DNA of 64,000 nt, from NCBI GenBank assembly GCA_036971715.1, contig JAVHJL010000004.1, positions 2,976,001 through 3,040,000 on the forward strand. The letters run 5' to 3'. Both the position numbers and the translations under genes were made by a program. Shown here piece by piece: positions 23,446-35,685 of the stretch. The stretch's first letter is position 1; every line of letters begins with the position of its first letter. Source of the DNA: Arthrobotrys musiformis (Eukaryota; Ascomycota; Orbiliomycetes; Orbiliales; Orbiliaceae). The notes beneath the pieces were generated by a model. That model was not told the origin of the DNA. It saw only the letters and a program-made list of their open reading frames with translations, and did not search any database.

Positions 23446-24556
23446 GTTGAGCCGGACTCAAGAGTTAATACCAAAATATCTTAATTTTTCTTACAGGTCA
23501 GGACTTTGACCTCATATATCGTAATGGGCACACTATTTCGTGGCCATTGGTACCATAACTACCAATATTACGGACTTGGGTGAACAACGCAAAAAATACA
23601 ACGCCCAGTTGGAGATTTCCGAGTTCGGCCGACGAGTGTGGATATGTCGGATTCGCGGCGCCATTCGGATTCGGGGCATTTCATCCAGGCCGCTCCGAAC
23701 CCAAGGTTACCACTTTTAATTAAGATTGTCTCCGACTATAAGGAGAGATAGTCACTGGACTAGCAAGAGCATATACTATCGAAACCGCGTGGACATACCC
23801 CGTATGACACCCTGCAGCCTGTTGACGACGGGATAAAGGGCATATCTATATCTACGCTCGCACTCGGGGTGCCTAATGCAGAAATCTACATAGTAGCTAG
23901 TAGAGTGCCCTCGCAACTGGTACCATAACGCTCCGTTCGCCTTCGACCCGGCCCCGTTCCCCGATCCCGAGCGAGCTAATTTAGTGCGACTGGTCGGCGT
24001 TCGACGTACGAAGTATCTATTGAGCCCGAATGGGGCCTAATCTCGTGAACTTCGTTCGCAGGCTGAAATACTCGGGCGCTCAAGGTGGTCTACAGACGTC
24101 TGCGCACTACGTACTACGCGTTGCAGCATACAGTCGAGACTACCAAAAGAGGGTCAGATAACGGATGGTCTCCACATTTGATTGGCTAGTTCGCATCGGT
24201 AAAAAGATACAACACACAACAACACAGTTTCTCGTATTGCGTGGTCGAGCTCCAACACAAGAATGATCACCGAGACTAGGTCGAGCTTGGTCTCGTAGTA
24301 ACCAGACAACACGAAGTTCAGTCGAGCTTGGTCCCGGAATAGTCTCGAGGCCAGTCGATTCACCCAAGAAATTCCTAAATGCCACTGTACTATAGTGTAT
24401 TTCGGGTTCCAAATTAACACTGCTCGTTAACTACAATTATAGTATTGTATCAATCGACGGAGAGTGCGACATTGGATATGAAAGAGAACAATGCGCGGTT
24501 CAATTCCAATAGTCGAAATTCTTCTATTTTGTAGCTAAATCAACATCAAGCGCCCT
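23446..24556. other. polyketide synthase promoter and gene-free spacer
   Basis: The left part must carry the synthase promoter. The stretch 24140-24420 holds open frames on the minus strand without family resemblance. A 13-base direct repeat (GTCGAGCTTGGTC) occurs at 24280 and 24321. I see no transposon protein, tRNA or terminal repeats. Confidence 0.45.
23663..23674. promoter_or_regulatory. tandem ATTCGG pair upstream of the synthase
   Basis: ATTCGGATTCGG lies about 220 bases upstream of the synthase ATG and contains one TTCGGAT (ATCCGAA on the other strand). The same core recurs in the other promoters of the cluster. CGG-type half sites are what Zn2Cys6 regulators usually bind, so this is a candidate operator. 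Function is inferred. Confidence 0.35.
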
Positions 24557-26023
24557 TCATTCATTAGCTACAAGAGAGGATCTATCGCAGTCTTGTAGAT
24601 CTATAATGCCACTCATGCTCATGCTGCGGTCAAGATCCGCTAATAGGCCCATCAAAACCTCTTGCGCACCCTGCTTCCCGGCTACTGCATACCCGTATAT
24701 TGTTGGGCGCCCTATCAAGACAGCTTTGGCTCCTAGACAGAACGCTTTGAGAATATCGGCTCCTGTTCTTGTACCCGAGTCAAATAGTACACTTGTTTCC
24801 TTCCCTACCGCATCCACTATAGCGGGGAGCATTTGCAATGACCCAACAGCTCCATCCAACTGTCTGCCTCCATGATTTGATACAATAACACCGTCGCACC
24901 CCGCCTTCACCGCTAGTTTTGCATCGTCCGGATGCTGTATCCCTTTCACAACTACAGGGCCAGGCCAGTGTTTCTTCAGGAAGGATATCCTCTCCCTATA
25001 TAATTTAGGCATGTTGTGAGATTTCGATTTTTTAAAATCCAATTTGGATTCGTTGATCACTTACCATGACTGTGGAGATCCAGAAAGAACGATCCGTAGC
25101 CACTCACGGCTTGCAAGTTGAATATTATCCTCTACCTCTATGTTGTGCATTTTTCTGAACTTTGAACGGAAAACAGGATCTGAGAAACCTATCTGATCCC
25201 CAACGCCATTCAGTAAAGGAAGGTACCCTAGATCAAGATCTAGAGGCCGCCATCCTGCAGACCAAGTATCCAGTGTCACGACGAGCACGCTGTATTTAGA
25301 TTCTTGGGCGCGGCGTAGTATGGACAAAGTAATTTCGTCATCGTTAGGCCAGTATAATTGAAACCAGCGAGGGCCGTCTCCGCTAGCGGAGGCGACCTCC
25401 TCAATAGTACTAGAAGCAGCAGTGGAAAGAACGAACGGAACACCAAGCTCAGAACAAGCCTCAGCCAGACCTTTCTCGCCGTCCTGGTGAAATATGGATT
25501 GAACTCCGATCTATCTTTAAATTAGGGATGGATGGCCAGTTGGGGGGGAACGATCTCATACCGGAGCTTGGATTAAAGGCGAGGCGTACTTCTGACCAAA
25601 AAGTGTTACCCCTAAAGATCTCTTCGATGTGTCAACCATTGGCCGAGGGATAAGCTATAGAGCTAGGTCAGTTCTCATGAGCTCAGATGAATGGATAAAC
25701 ATCGCGATCGAGTATCGTTGTATACCTGCCATCGCTTAAAGGCGGCTCGATTTGCATCTTGCGTAGCTAGTTCTCCAGCACCCCCAAATACTTGAAGCAG
25801 TCAGCGAAACGAAACACTTTGATAGCCGGGGTATAGTACGATTGCAATCCTAACAATAGTTTCCAGAGTGTACCCCAAGGTGTTTTTTGGCCTGCTCCTC
25901 CAATCTTGACGCATCAGTGCTCACTCTCAGCAACTTATTTCTGAACATGCCATTGTGATAAATATCGTATTGGTAAGCGCGAACTTTCGAAAGTAGCTCC
26001 GCGCAGAGCAACTTTGAGGTCAT
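24557..26023 (-). CDS. FMN-dependent 2-hydroxyacid dehydrogenase / lactate 2-monooxygenase-like
   Basis: The enzyme belongs to the FMN-dependent alpha-hydroxyacid oxidase family, which oxidises L-2-hydroxyacids to 2-oxoacids. Five exons give 403 residues: 26023-25855, 25790-25726, 25654-25562, 25510-25065 and 24995-24557. Family blocks appear in order: YQYDIYHNG, FGGAGELATQDANR, PRPMVDTSKR, IGVQSIFHQDGE, LSTAASSTIEEVA, WFQLYWP, VVTLDTWSAGWR, VVVKGIQ, IVSNHGGRQLDG (catalytic His and Arg present) and DSGTRTGADILKA...IGRP for FMN phosphate binding. The order and spacing resemble lactate 2-monooxygenase more than glycolate oxidase. No targeting signal is evident. It lies between the synthase and the aldo-keto reductase on the same strand, so a tailoring role in the cluster is likely but inferred. 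Confidence 0.92.
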
Positions 26024-27083
26024 GACGACGAAAGTTAATCCCGGAGATTTTGATATAGTATTTTGGTGGTTTTCGAATAATTGCATCCGCGGCAGCATTT
26101 GGTTTACAAGATAAAATAGTAGGATTTATGAGAGAGAAAGGAAAATGCGGTCGCACCCACGATACGTGAGGCAGATCGTAGGCATATGCGACCAAAGTAG
26201 AAAAAAGAGGTTCTGTGTGAAGAACGTTAATTGAATTCAGTGTGTAGTGCCGACGAAACTGGATTGAATTCCTAGACTGTATTCCTACATTTTGGATAGC
26301 GGACTTTGAATTTAGTCATTCGAAAGACGAGGTTGGGCCTTCTGGGTCCCAGATATCGGCGTGCCAGAAAATTGACGACATTCGCGAATTCGGTGCCGGC
26401 GCTTTCTCACTAACTAGCTACTAGCAACTATCCCCCAACGGCTATTCCGAAGCCGAATACCCAAGCCAAATCCATTTCGGCAAGGAAAAGGCCAAATTTG
26501 CGCTTTTAGTGACGGGAAAACTTTCCTCCTTTCCATTCCGCGTTATTCTATCACCTTGTCCATATCTCCGACAGCCTACTAAGTACCTAGCGCTCTAGGT
26601 TGGGTATATTCTGACAAGTACGTACGAGGTCAATGCACAACGCCATAACGTTGCGCTGCATTGAGCCTGAGCCGGTCGTCGAGGAACCTCTGTCCGTGTT
26701 GCAGCCCAAGCATTCCCTAGCCAACACATAACTCGTCACAATACCACAACAGCCTTCAGCAGTTCTCCTCCTGACAGCTGACTCTCGATCTCGCGATATC
26801 GGTCAATCGAATCGCAAGGCATACTATAGTACTTACAACTAGAAATATGTATGGAAAGGTAAATTTTAGCCAAGTGATACGTATACATGAACATCTATAT
26901 ACATCCTTCTAATTCTGTGTGAAATTTGTGCTAGCTGCGATTCAATCTATGGCTATATGTTACGTTGTGGATTAATGGTGCCCCTCGAGCCCTTGTGCCC
27001 CCCAAAAAATCAGTACTATCCCATGAACCAAAATATAAGCCGTTGGAAAGTTCGAAATATTTGCGCGCGTTAACGCGTTGGTG
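26024..27083. other. promoter of the FMN enzyme and spacer
   Basis: No coding sequence is supported. TTCCGAAG followed by CCGAAT lies at 26445-26458, and AATTCGG lies near 26387-26393, both related to the motif seen in the other cluster promoters. The right end is the 3' flank of the aldo-keto reductase. Confidence 0.45.
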
Positions 27084-28458
27084 TTAAAAGTGGCCTGCAA
27101 CCTCTTTCGAGATGTATGGTTCTTCGAGGTATGCTTCCTCGGCATCGGTCAGCTCCTTTCCTTGAGCGCTGAGAGCTTCCTCCATCCGTTTAATGCTCGA
27201 AATACCGATTACAGGCGCGACGCAACGTTTATTCAACCACGCTAAGGACACATCGGTCATCGACCAATTGCGCTCTGCTGCGATCACTGCTACTCTGCTG
27301 ATAATTTCTTTGTCTGCATCGTTGTGTCCATATGAAAATCTCGGATTATTTGCGTTGTCTGCAGTTCTTGGAGATTTTCCATAATCTTTAAACTGGCATG
27401 CTAAAAGGCCGGACGCCAATGGTGCCCACTGCTTCCTATCAGAAAAGGATACCCCATACATATGCTGAACTAGCATCCATTCTGTGCGAAACTTACTGGT
27501 AACAACCCGATCCCATTCTGTTGGCAAAATTTATTCATTTCTCTCTCTTCTTCACGATAAAGTAGATTGTAGTGGTTTTGCATAGATACGAATCTTGTCA
27601 ACCCGTTTATTTGTGCGGTGAATTGTAGAGTGGCTAGCTGGAATGTCCACATCGAGCTTGCCCCGAGATAGCGTACCTTCCCCATGCAAACAAGATCGTG
27701 AAGTGCTCGCATAGTCTCCTCCGGTGGTGTTAACGGATCGAATCTATGAATTTGTAATACGTCTATGTAATCGGTTCCTAGGCGTTCTAGCGACTGATCC
27801 ACCGATTCGAAAATGTTTTTTCGCGAGAGTCCTTAAAATAATCGATTAGCAAAGGATTTTGGAGGTTGCTTGCTGCTGAAAATTGCATCCCACCAAAATG
27901 ATTAACATGATCTTTGCTCTGCGATGCTTCCTGGTTCATAAAGGGAATGCCTTCATGTGCCCCAGCATCGGCCATGACTCTGCCGACTTTCGTCATAATG
28001 ATCACCTTCCGACGTGGGATATCATATTTTCGTATAGCTTCACCAATAATCCTTTCTGATTCTCCATTAGAGTATACATTCGCGGTGTCAAACTAGCCCA
28101 CACCAAAAGTTAGTGCAAATCCACATCATGTTTATGAAGCAAAAATCGAGTTAAGGCAGTTACAGTGTTGATACCACAGTCGAGTGCTGCTTTCAATAAT
28201 GGAAATGCCTGTATATGTGTAATTCATTCATCAGTTCACACTTCATTGCAAGGGAAGGACAAAGAATTAGAAATATCGATGATGAAGACGAACTTTTTCT
28301 CGATCTAACACCCAATTCCACCACTCCGGATGACCAATACCCATGCATCCCATAATAGGATTCGAAATCATTAAGCCACCTAGGCGACGGTAGCCGACCT
28401 TGGTGGCCACAATGGACTGCAGGAACTTTTGGGGTAGTTTCACAAATGGGCCTGCCAT
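27084..28458 (-). CDS. aldo-keto reductase
   Basis: This is an NAD(P)H-dependent (alpha/beta)8-barrel reductase acting on carbonyls. Five exons give 362 residues: 28458-28294, 28208-28164, 28092-27894, 27831-27497 and 27428-27084. The catalytic tetrad is visible: Asp and Tyr in FDTANVYSNGESE, Lys in IIMTKVGRV and His in DYIDVLQIHRFDP. The segments GKVRYLGASSM, FVSMQNHYNLLYREEE, LLPWAPLASGLLA and the C-terminal VAPVIGISS (cofactor-binding end) follow as in the fungal AKR group that includes versiconal hemiacetal acetate reductase-like proteins. An ATG at 28488 would add ten residues. Exon 2 is 45 bases. The gene is divergent from the acyl-CoA synthetase across a shared 904-base promoter. It could reduce keto groups the synthase cannot, but that is a hypothesis. 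Confidence 0.92.
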
Positions 28459-28546
28459 ATCGATATATCGAAATTTTGTGACGAACAAAGGTACCTCGCC
28501 CGCCGCCCAATCACTCCTGTCATGGGGCCATTTTATTCTTTCAGAA

Positions 28547-28559
28547 ATCCGAATTCGGA
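28547..28559. promoter_or_regulatory. palindromic TCCGAATTCGGA site
   Basis: A 12-base perfect inverted repeat lies 90 bases upstream of the aldo-keto reductase start, with CCG and CGG half sites as used by dimeric Zn2Cys6 proteins. The binding protein is inferred, not known. Confidence 0.4.
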
Positions 28560-29168
28560 CTCGGGATTCGGTGCGTGATAGACACTCCGACGATTTCCGA
28601 AATCTACCCGTGGAATGTCACTTCGGGTGTCGGTCGCAGTGTTGGAATAAAATAACTACAATTTAGTGTCGGTAAATATCGACCCATTCGCAGTGGGCGC
28701 CTGCGCCTGCAGTGCAGCGCCAATTGCCTAATGAACCCCGATCCCGACTAACAGTTGCTCCTCCTAGTTTTGCTGTTGTGCTCTCGCTGCAACTATCGCT
28801 ATGGGGTTTCGCAGACTTGGGACTCGGCTTGAAGGCGACTTGAAGAGTCTGCAAGCAAACTTAAAAGTCTTGATTTTATTGAAATCTAGATAAGACTGTG
28901 AACCGGTTTGTAAGTTAAGTCTCGAGATCTCCCCGTGACCCGTACGGTAATTCTATATTTATATTTTTAAAGAATCTTCGAGACCTATTTATAATCAAAA
29001 AACCATAGTCTCGAACCAGACCCAAAAAACCAACACATCTTGAGATCCCCTCCCATGCATCGTCCTACAGATCTTATGAATTCATTCACAATCTCGAGAT
29101 CACAATCACGATCGATACCGCGACGGGATTTTTGCAGGGTGTCGGTGATATAACTATACCGAATATTG

Positions 29169-29201
29169 ATCCGAAGTTAATTTAATCCGAAGCAATCCGA
29201 A
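29169..29201. promoter_or_regulatory. three ATCCGAA copies upstream of the acyl-CoA synthetase TATA box
   Basis: ATCCGAA occurs at 29169, 29185 and 29195, the last two spaced by ten bases (one helical turn). TATAAAA follows at 29211. The start codon is at 29363. The arrangement looks like an upstream activating sequence. Confidence 0.45.
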
Positions 29202-29362
29202 GCAATTGGCTATAAAAACTCGTATCACTGGATAGCAACTTAAGTATGAAATCTTCATTATAGCGACTATATACCTAAATCGATATCCCAGAACGGTACA
29301 CGAGCTCGAGGTCTAGACCCATACCAACTGGCCAACTGCTTCAGAAATTCCAGGTTTTCAAA

Positions 29363-31494
29363 ATGGAATTGGCGCATGTCCGCGGATCTAGCAAGGTATA
29401 GTATAACGGATATATTTCCACACTTGAGACTATAGCCGGCTAACTACGTTAATACGCATTTGAAAGGTATCACTAATCGAAAATACGATTGGAAAACACC
29501 TTGCTGTGATAGCCGCAAGATTTCCAGACACGATAGCCGTTCAGACAGACAAAGCAACGCTAACCTACAGGCAACTTGATGAACAAAGCGATGCATTGGC
29601 ACTATCACTTAGCAACTTAGGGCTGCAACCATGCGAAAGAATAGCTGCTTGTCTCGGAAACCTGGCTGAATATGTTGTGGTAAGGATTTCTGAAAATTTG
29701 AATACCCGGGGAACATATAGATCTCGAGACTCGCAAGTGCACCGTGCATAGATTTTAACAGTACTTTTATTGCTATAGGTGATATACGCTTGTGCAAAAC
29801 TCGGCCTCATATTGGCTCCCCTAAATCCCGCTTACACAGAAATGCAAATGATTGCAGCTTTGAATCATATTTCGGTGGCTTGTGTAGTACTTAGCGTCGA
29901 GCTTTCATTACCATACAAAGCACCAAGACTAGCAAAAGATCATTTCAGTACAGTTATCTCTGAGAAGGGACGACTAAAAGGTATGCCCTCTTTGAGGCAT
30001 GTCCTAATGATCAACAACTCTACGACAAAATGTGATCGTGAGGACTTTCCCGGCGCGCTCTGGTACGACGACCTCCTCGACAGTTACCAGAACCGCGGCC
30101 GCGGGCAGATTTTTGAGCATAGCCCGACCTTAAAGCCAACCGATATTATCAACATCCAATTTACATCAGGAACAACGTCAGCTCCTAAAGCGGCATGCCT
30201 TACTCATATTAACATTCTGAACAACGCTCTCCTCGTAGGTCGTAGTATGGAACTTACGGAGATCGATGTTATCTGCTGCGCACCCCCCTTGTTTCATTGC
30301 TTCGGTATTGTGCTGGGGCTTTTAGCAGCTATGGTACACGGTGAGTGGGCAGTCTCGGGCCTTATATCAAAGGTGGTGTGTTAGGCTAACAAAAGAAAGG
30401 ATGTACCCTTCTAATACCATCTGAAAGCTTTAACTCCAAGGCAGTGCTCGATGCTGTCGTAAAATACAAGGCTACTGCATTATATGGCGTTCCGACTATG
30501 TTCCTAGCCGAATTAGATGAACTTCCTAAAAGGTTTGATATTCCAAACTGATATTTATAGTAGAACCATCTAATTGTCCTGTAGATCCGAAGAGCAAAAT
30601 GCGTTTTCAAGTCTACGAACTGGGTTAATTGGGGGCAGCATAATTGCTCCGGCCCTCCGGGAAAGATTACAGAAGGAGTTGCACCTATCAAAATTGCTTA
30701 ATGTCTACGGGATGACAGAATCATCGCCGGTAGCTTGCATGACCCGATTGGATGATAAAGAAGAAACACACCATTATACTGTCGGCTCAGTGTTGCCTCA
30801 CACAGAAATTAAGATTGTTTCCCGCGATAGTCCTCAAACGGTGCTCAAAGGGGAACGGGGTGAATTACTTATCAGCGGCTATTCGCTGATGAAAGGGTAC
30901 TGGGAGGACGACCAAAAAACGGCAGATGCTTTGATAATTGAATCCGAGCCCGGTGCACCTCGGAAACAAAAGACATGGTTGCGAACTGGCGATGAAGCTA
31001 CCATGCGGTCTGACGGGACAATAGAAATAACTGGTCGTATCAAAGACATTATCATCAGAGGGGGTGAAAATATCTACCCCGCGGAAATCGAGAATCTCCT
31101 CCTTCTACAGCGCGACTTAGTGAGCAGTGTGGCCGTTGTCGGCCTGCCGGACGACTATTACGGCGAAGTTGTCTCCGCATTCGTCGTAGCTCAGGACAAT
31201 ATCACCATCCCTCAGGGGCAGGACGACCTAACATTTGATCTCCGCGAGAAAGCTGCAGGGCATGTTCCATCTAACACGCCATCCCGCGCCCAGGAGAAGG
31301 TTTTGACATCAGAAGACATTCGCAATTGGGTACGAACACGACTCAGTAGAAACTGCAGCCCGAAATTTGTGTTCTGGGTGTCTCAAATGCCTTTGACGAC
31401 CAGTGGCAAAATCGAGAAATACAAACTAAGGGAAATAGGGAAGCCCTTCTCGATAAACACGGAGTTGGAAAGATCGCGCCGGATGCCCAAATAA
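29363..31494 (+). CDS. acyl-CoA synthetase (AMP-forming, ACSF2-like)
   Basis: The ANL-superfamily enzyme adenylates a carboxylate and transfers it to CoA. Five exons give 616 residues: 29363-29395, 29467-29679, 29779-30340, 30400-30532 and 30585-31494. The AMP-binding loop reads FTSGTTSAPKAACLTH, as in the fungal ACSF2-like group. Further blocks are APPLFHCFGIVLG, YGMTESSPVACMT, WLRTGDEAT, GRIKDIIIRGGENIYPAEIE and the C-terminal Lys motif TTSGKIEKYKL. Exon 1 has only 33 bases (eleven codons); without it translation would have to begin within the second exon. No peroxisomal SKL-type end is present (the protein ends MPK). Its divergent pairing with the reductase suggests a cluster role, such as activating a starter acid or the released chain; this is inferred. 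Confidence 0.92.
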
Positions 31495-34400
31495 AGATCC
31501 TGAGAGGAGGAAACGATCAGCATTACATAGAAATATCTAGATATCTAAATTTATGGTTGCGTCAGAAGTTATAATTTACATATGAAATTTAGAAATTCAA
31601 GACATGCAAATGAATTTACCTCTTAGAATTTGATGCTTTGAGAGTTTGTCAATGACTAGAGGGTCCCTCCCCAATATGTAAATTTCCTCAACTCCTAAAA
31701 GCTTAATTAAAGGTTACAATATGCAGATTTGTTCATCAAGGCATACCATTTAATATCGATATCAGCAGCACAGCTACAATGGATACCGATAACCCATTGA
31801 GCTAAATAAATACAAGCACAAAGTTTAAAGTCGGCGTAGTGGGACGCCTGTGGTCAAGCTAGCCCAATCTGGCCACCGCCCTGATCGTCGATAGGACATC
31901 TCCACAACTGCCCGAATACACAAAGCATACCAGCAACGTAACCGAGAACCCCTCAGGCAATACCCGGCCCTAGACCAAATAAAACGAAATATGTACGTAA
32001 CACTGTGCTACATAACTACAGATAACACAGAAAACACATTCGGCAAATATCCCTCGTAGTCGGGATCCTATCCCGTCTTTAGGATACGGTTGCTGGTAGC
32101 AGTCAATCTCGCTGATCTTGCATTTAGCGGGCCAGCATATGGTTTTGGTCACGAAGATAGGTATGTTAGAAACGTATCGACCCACATCAAACATAGCCGC
32201 GAACGAATTATGTGCCTATATATATAGAGCTATATAAAACCTAGGGTAGCTTGCTTTGGGAGCACCGGGCTACTATATTATACTACCCCACCCAAGGATA
32301 CCAAGTAGGTGGCACTAAAACGCACGGACAAAAAAATACGAGCGGCCTAGTTCTGATTAGATAAATTATCTACTCGGGGATCATCTTGGGGCTTACGCCT
32401 AAGTGGGGCAGCATTGGCGTCGACATGTCTCGTACGTACGTAGGCGTCGCAAAGAGATATGTCGATATCACGCTTTGTTCGAGATGGCGTACAGTTTTGC
32501 TTATACTCGTAATATTGTGCCGCGGATACTGGATTATCAATGAAAATTATAATACGTGTGCTAAAATAGTTGGAAAGAAACACATCACCGCTTGGCCGTC
32601 CGAATCGCCGCGATACTCCTAGGATTGAAGAGCTTTGGGTTGCATTAGACTTTGTACCATCTCCATAACCGGTGGGAACTAGCTAGCTAGGTCAAAGGCA
32701 GGTCCTGTTTTAGTTGATTATTCGATACATATATCGCAAATATTAATAATATTAGGGAACTGGGGCATGGGTACCGGCTGCGCATCTAGTAGCGGCGTAT
32801 CGACTGATCAATGCGATGGTGTACTCGAGTCGACACATGCACAAAGCGCCCAACTTAGTTGTGAACTAGATGGGCGCGGCGAGAAAGGAAGGTGGGTCGA
32901 CCGTTGAGATTGTTGAAACTAGCTCCCTCATCGCAGGGGCTCCTACGAGAACGAACTGGTTCCACTAAATATAAATTACAAATTGCATTGATTGTGGATC
33001 GATATCAATACATATCTGCCGGCCTTAACGTCGATTTAGGTATAACAAGCTTGCAAGCGCTTGCAGCCAATGCTAGCATGCTCCTTTACGCCCGCATTAA
33101 CTAGAAGGAGCATACTAACATGACGAAATATTCGAACCAAAGCTTTAGAGCCGTACCCGGACGGACTCTTCATATTTCATATTCTAGAAGAGGTTGGGTG
33201 GTGGGAAGGAGGGAAAAGATAATTGACCCACATAGCCCGCACGGTCGCCAACCCTGGGCCGTGTTGCATGTTGCATGTTGCATGTTGTTCTAGTTTAGAC
33301 CACGTAGAATTCGAATATTCGGATGGACATAGAGCTATAGAGTCGACTCGACCTCCACAAAATATGCAACAGATACTCTCCATGATCATATGATAATCCG
33401 AAGTTCAGCAATCCTTAGTTAAAATGTATCTAGTTAGTGCTTAGCCGGCTGAAGGTAAGGCGTCTGGGGGCGGATATTTAAAATCATCCCCATTGCATTG
33501 ATGAGAGCCTCGAGAACCCCACGATCGTACGATTAGAATTGGTTCCCGTAACGTAGCGAGTTAGACTGCTGATGCGCATATGCTGCTAGCGCCTGTGGAC
33601 ACATCTCCAGGGATTTCAGTCCTTTTAGATCAAGAAATTTAACCCGGGCTCATCGTAAGCACATACCATAGGTGCATATGATATATACAGCCTTCTATCT
33701 ATATCTACTAACCGAGTCTGCTCGTCGAATCGTGATGCATAGTTAATTGATGGAAGTTGCCTCGCGAAATAAAACAGAGCTAGAGTGGAGCGTTTCCTCA
33801 TTGATATCAACCAGCGGGAAGGCCCACAATCCCGTTTCTGCAGCTTGTGCGAAAAACGTACTCCGTTAACGCGTTCAGGATTACATTAGATGTGGAGCCG
33901 GGAGGGGCAGTCTTAGTACTATAGTGGCTGGTTCAGTCTGCATATGCATTGTATCAGATGGACAATCTGTAACGTAGATAACGTTTACAGCTAGATACTT
34001 CGATCATGAGCGGAACTAAAGTGATCCACTCATTTCTGCTAGTAGATGTTGGATTGTGTAAAAAACAGAAAAAATGCATCGAAGGGCACTCGAACCTTTG
34101 TTCGCACATATTTCGGGTCCATTTCTGGCTAACTAACTGAGTATTAATAGGGCGGACATTATAATTATGGATACCGTGACGATATTATACAAGTACCAAA
34201 CATGTACGTATGTAAACGCAATACAAGTACTTCTAACCTAAAGCCACCGGTAATGTTATAATAGCTAGCACTATTATGCAATTGTAAACGGCCCTTGGGC
34301 AACCGAGCTTTAACTTCTCCGATAAATCCACCCGATCCTGTATAGCGCTGCATTGCTAGCCTCGAGCGCCTCAAGCAAGCCGGAGAAATCGTCGACCAAT

Positions 34401-35685
34401 TAGCCTATCTGATCTCAGGCGCTCATTAGTGCCACTTTAATCAGTTGCGATCTTCATTGAGTGAACTCGTGAAGTGAGTGCCCTAGTAGTTAATTAATGG
34501 ATGAGCCGATGCGAGGGTCTAAATACTTTCTACGTCGCATATGCATAGATGGCTATCCTCAGGCCAGATTGCTTTTGATATTAGAGTATATTCGAGTATA
34601 CATATCCGAATTTCCGGATATAATATTACAATAGCTATATAGGCAATTGATCATTCCCGGTACACGGTAACGTTATAACATCACTCGACTATCCCGAGAT
34701 GTCATATCAAACCTAATATCTATGTAGAGGAGCATGGCCAGGCAGCATTCAAAGCTTAAAAGAGATCGAAGGCATATTCGACATATTCACGGTACGGCAT
34801 ACTGTATCCATTTAGTTTTTTGTTCTTATTTTTTTTTTGCTTCTCGAGCTAGCCTGGTCTCGTACCCAGACCGCACAAAGAGTGACCGAGCTAGCCGGCT
34901 ATCAAGTTCCCCAACCGAGCCCCACTCCTAGGTCCTAGGACAGCCTAGGAACCCTCCAACACGGAGGTTCGTGTAAACTTTAAATTAATGAGCTACTGGA
35001 GACTAGGATTTAGGAATCCCGAACCGATCTCTATAGCTCTATCTATTGACTGAAGCGGAAACCGGGGCGCTGAACATTACAGGAAGTATTGTTTATGCTC
35101 GACATGCGTGCAGATATAGGTACAAATATGCAAATGCCCTTCTGTCATTTTGGGGAAGATTGGTTATATGTATTCGGAAAGCGGCTTCTTTGAAGACCGT
35201 TCTAATCCGGGCGATAGATACAATGCGATATTAATTCCGTATATCGCTCAAATATGTAAGCATCGAACGCCGTGATCCCATACCCTGGCGGGTTGCCGCG
35301 TTAAGTACGTTGATACGGTATCATAAGTTCTTGATATACAACCCCGCCCGATATTTCAATCGTACGATGCCAAAACGATCTATTTATAAGCCGATTGTAA
35401 TCATAGTTATACGTAGATATAGATATGAATATATTCTCTGGCATGCACACAGCCCATCGATTGCGAGGCGTGTCCGTCCATATATATAGAGCTCGAAGCT
35501 GCAAGGTAGCTTTAAGGGACCTAGTATAATATTTTCCGAAAAAACCTACCTACATTTTATGCCGTACTATTTAGGACGCAGTCCATGCTTCCGAACCATA
35601 ATAAAGCTAGGGCTCGCAAGGTCCTCTCACACTGAATTGGCTCTATAGATCTACAGGCTACAGGAAACACAAAATTCAAACAAAG
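31495..35685. other. 4.2-kb AT-rich gene-free stretch
   Basis: All open frames here are short, lack introns that would extend them and resemble nothing I know. TA-rich segments are frequent, as in decayed transposon DNA, but I cannot identify an element or its ends. The right end carries the regulator promoter, with a TTCCGAA at 35589-35595 about 90 bases before its ATG and ATCCGAA-type cores at about 33392 and 34603. Confidence 0.45.
33264..33287. repeat. TTGCATG tandem repeat
   Basis: There are three perfect copies of the heptamer followed by TTG. It lies in the gene-free stretch and has no evident function. Confidence 0.6.

Larger units (their letters stand above)
28459..29362. promoter_or_regulatory. 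divergent promoter of aldo-keto reductase and acyl-CoA synthetase
   Basis: The two starts face away from each other across this stretch. It contains the palindrome TCCGAATTCGGA, ATTCGG at 28566, TTCCGAA at 28595, and three ATCCGAAG copies just upstream of a TATAAAA at 29211-29217. That is at least five matches to one core within 0.7 kb, where chance would give far fewer. It is the best candidate in the window for co-regulation by a pathway regulator. Confidence 0.6.

Noticed and set aside
24140..24420. Transposon protein remnant
   Set aside because: The translated frames show no transposase, integrase or reverse-transcriptase motif, and no terminal repeats were found.
34075..34115. tRNA B-box-like sequence on the minus strand (GGTTCGAGTGCC)
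   Set aside because: No acceptor-stem partner or A-box lies at the right distance, so no cloverleaf can be drawn.
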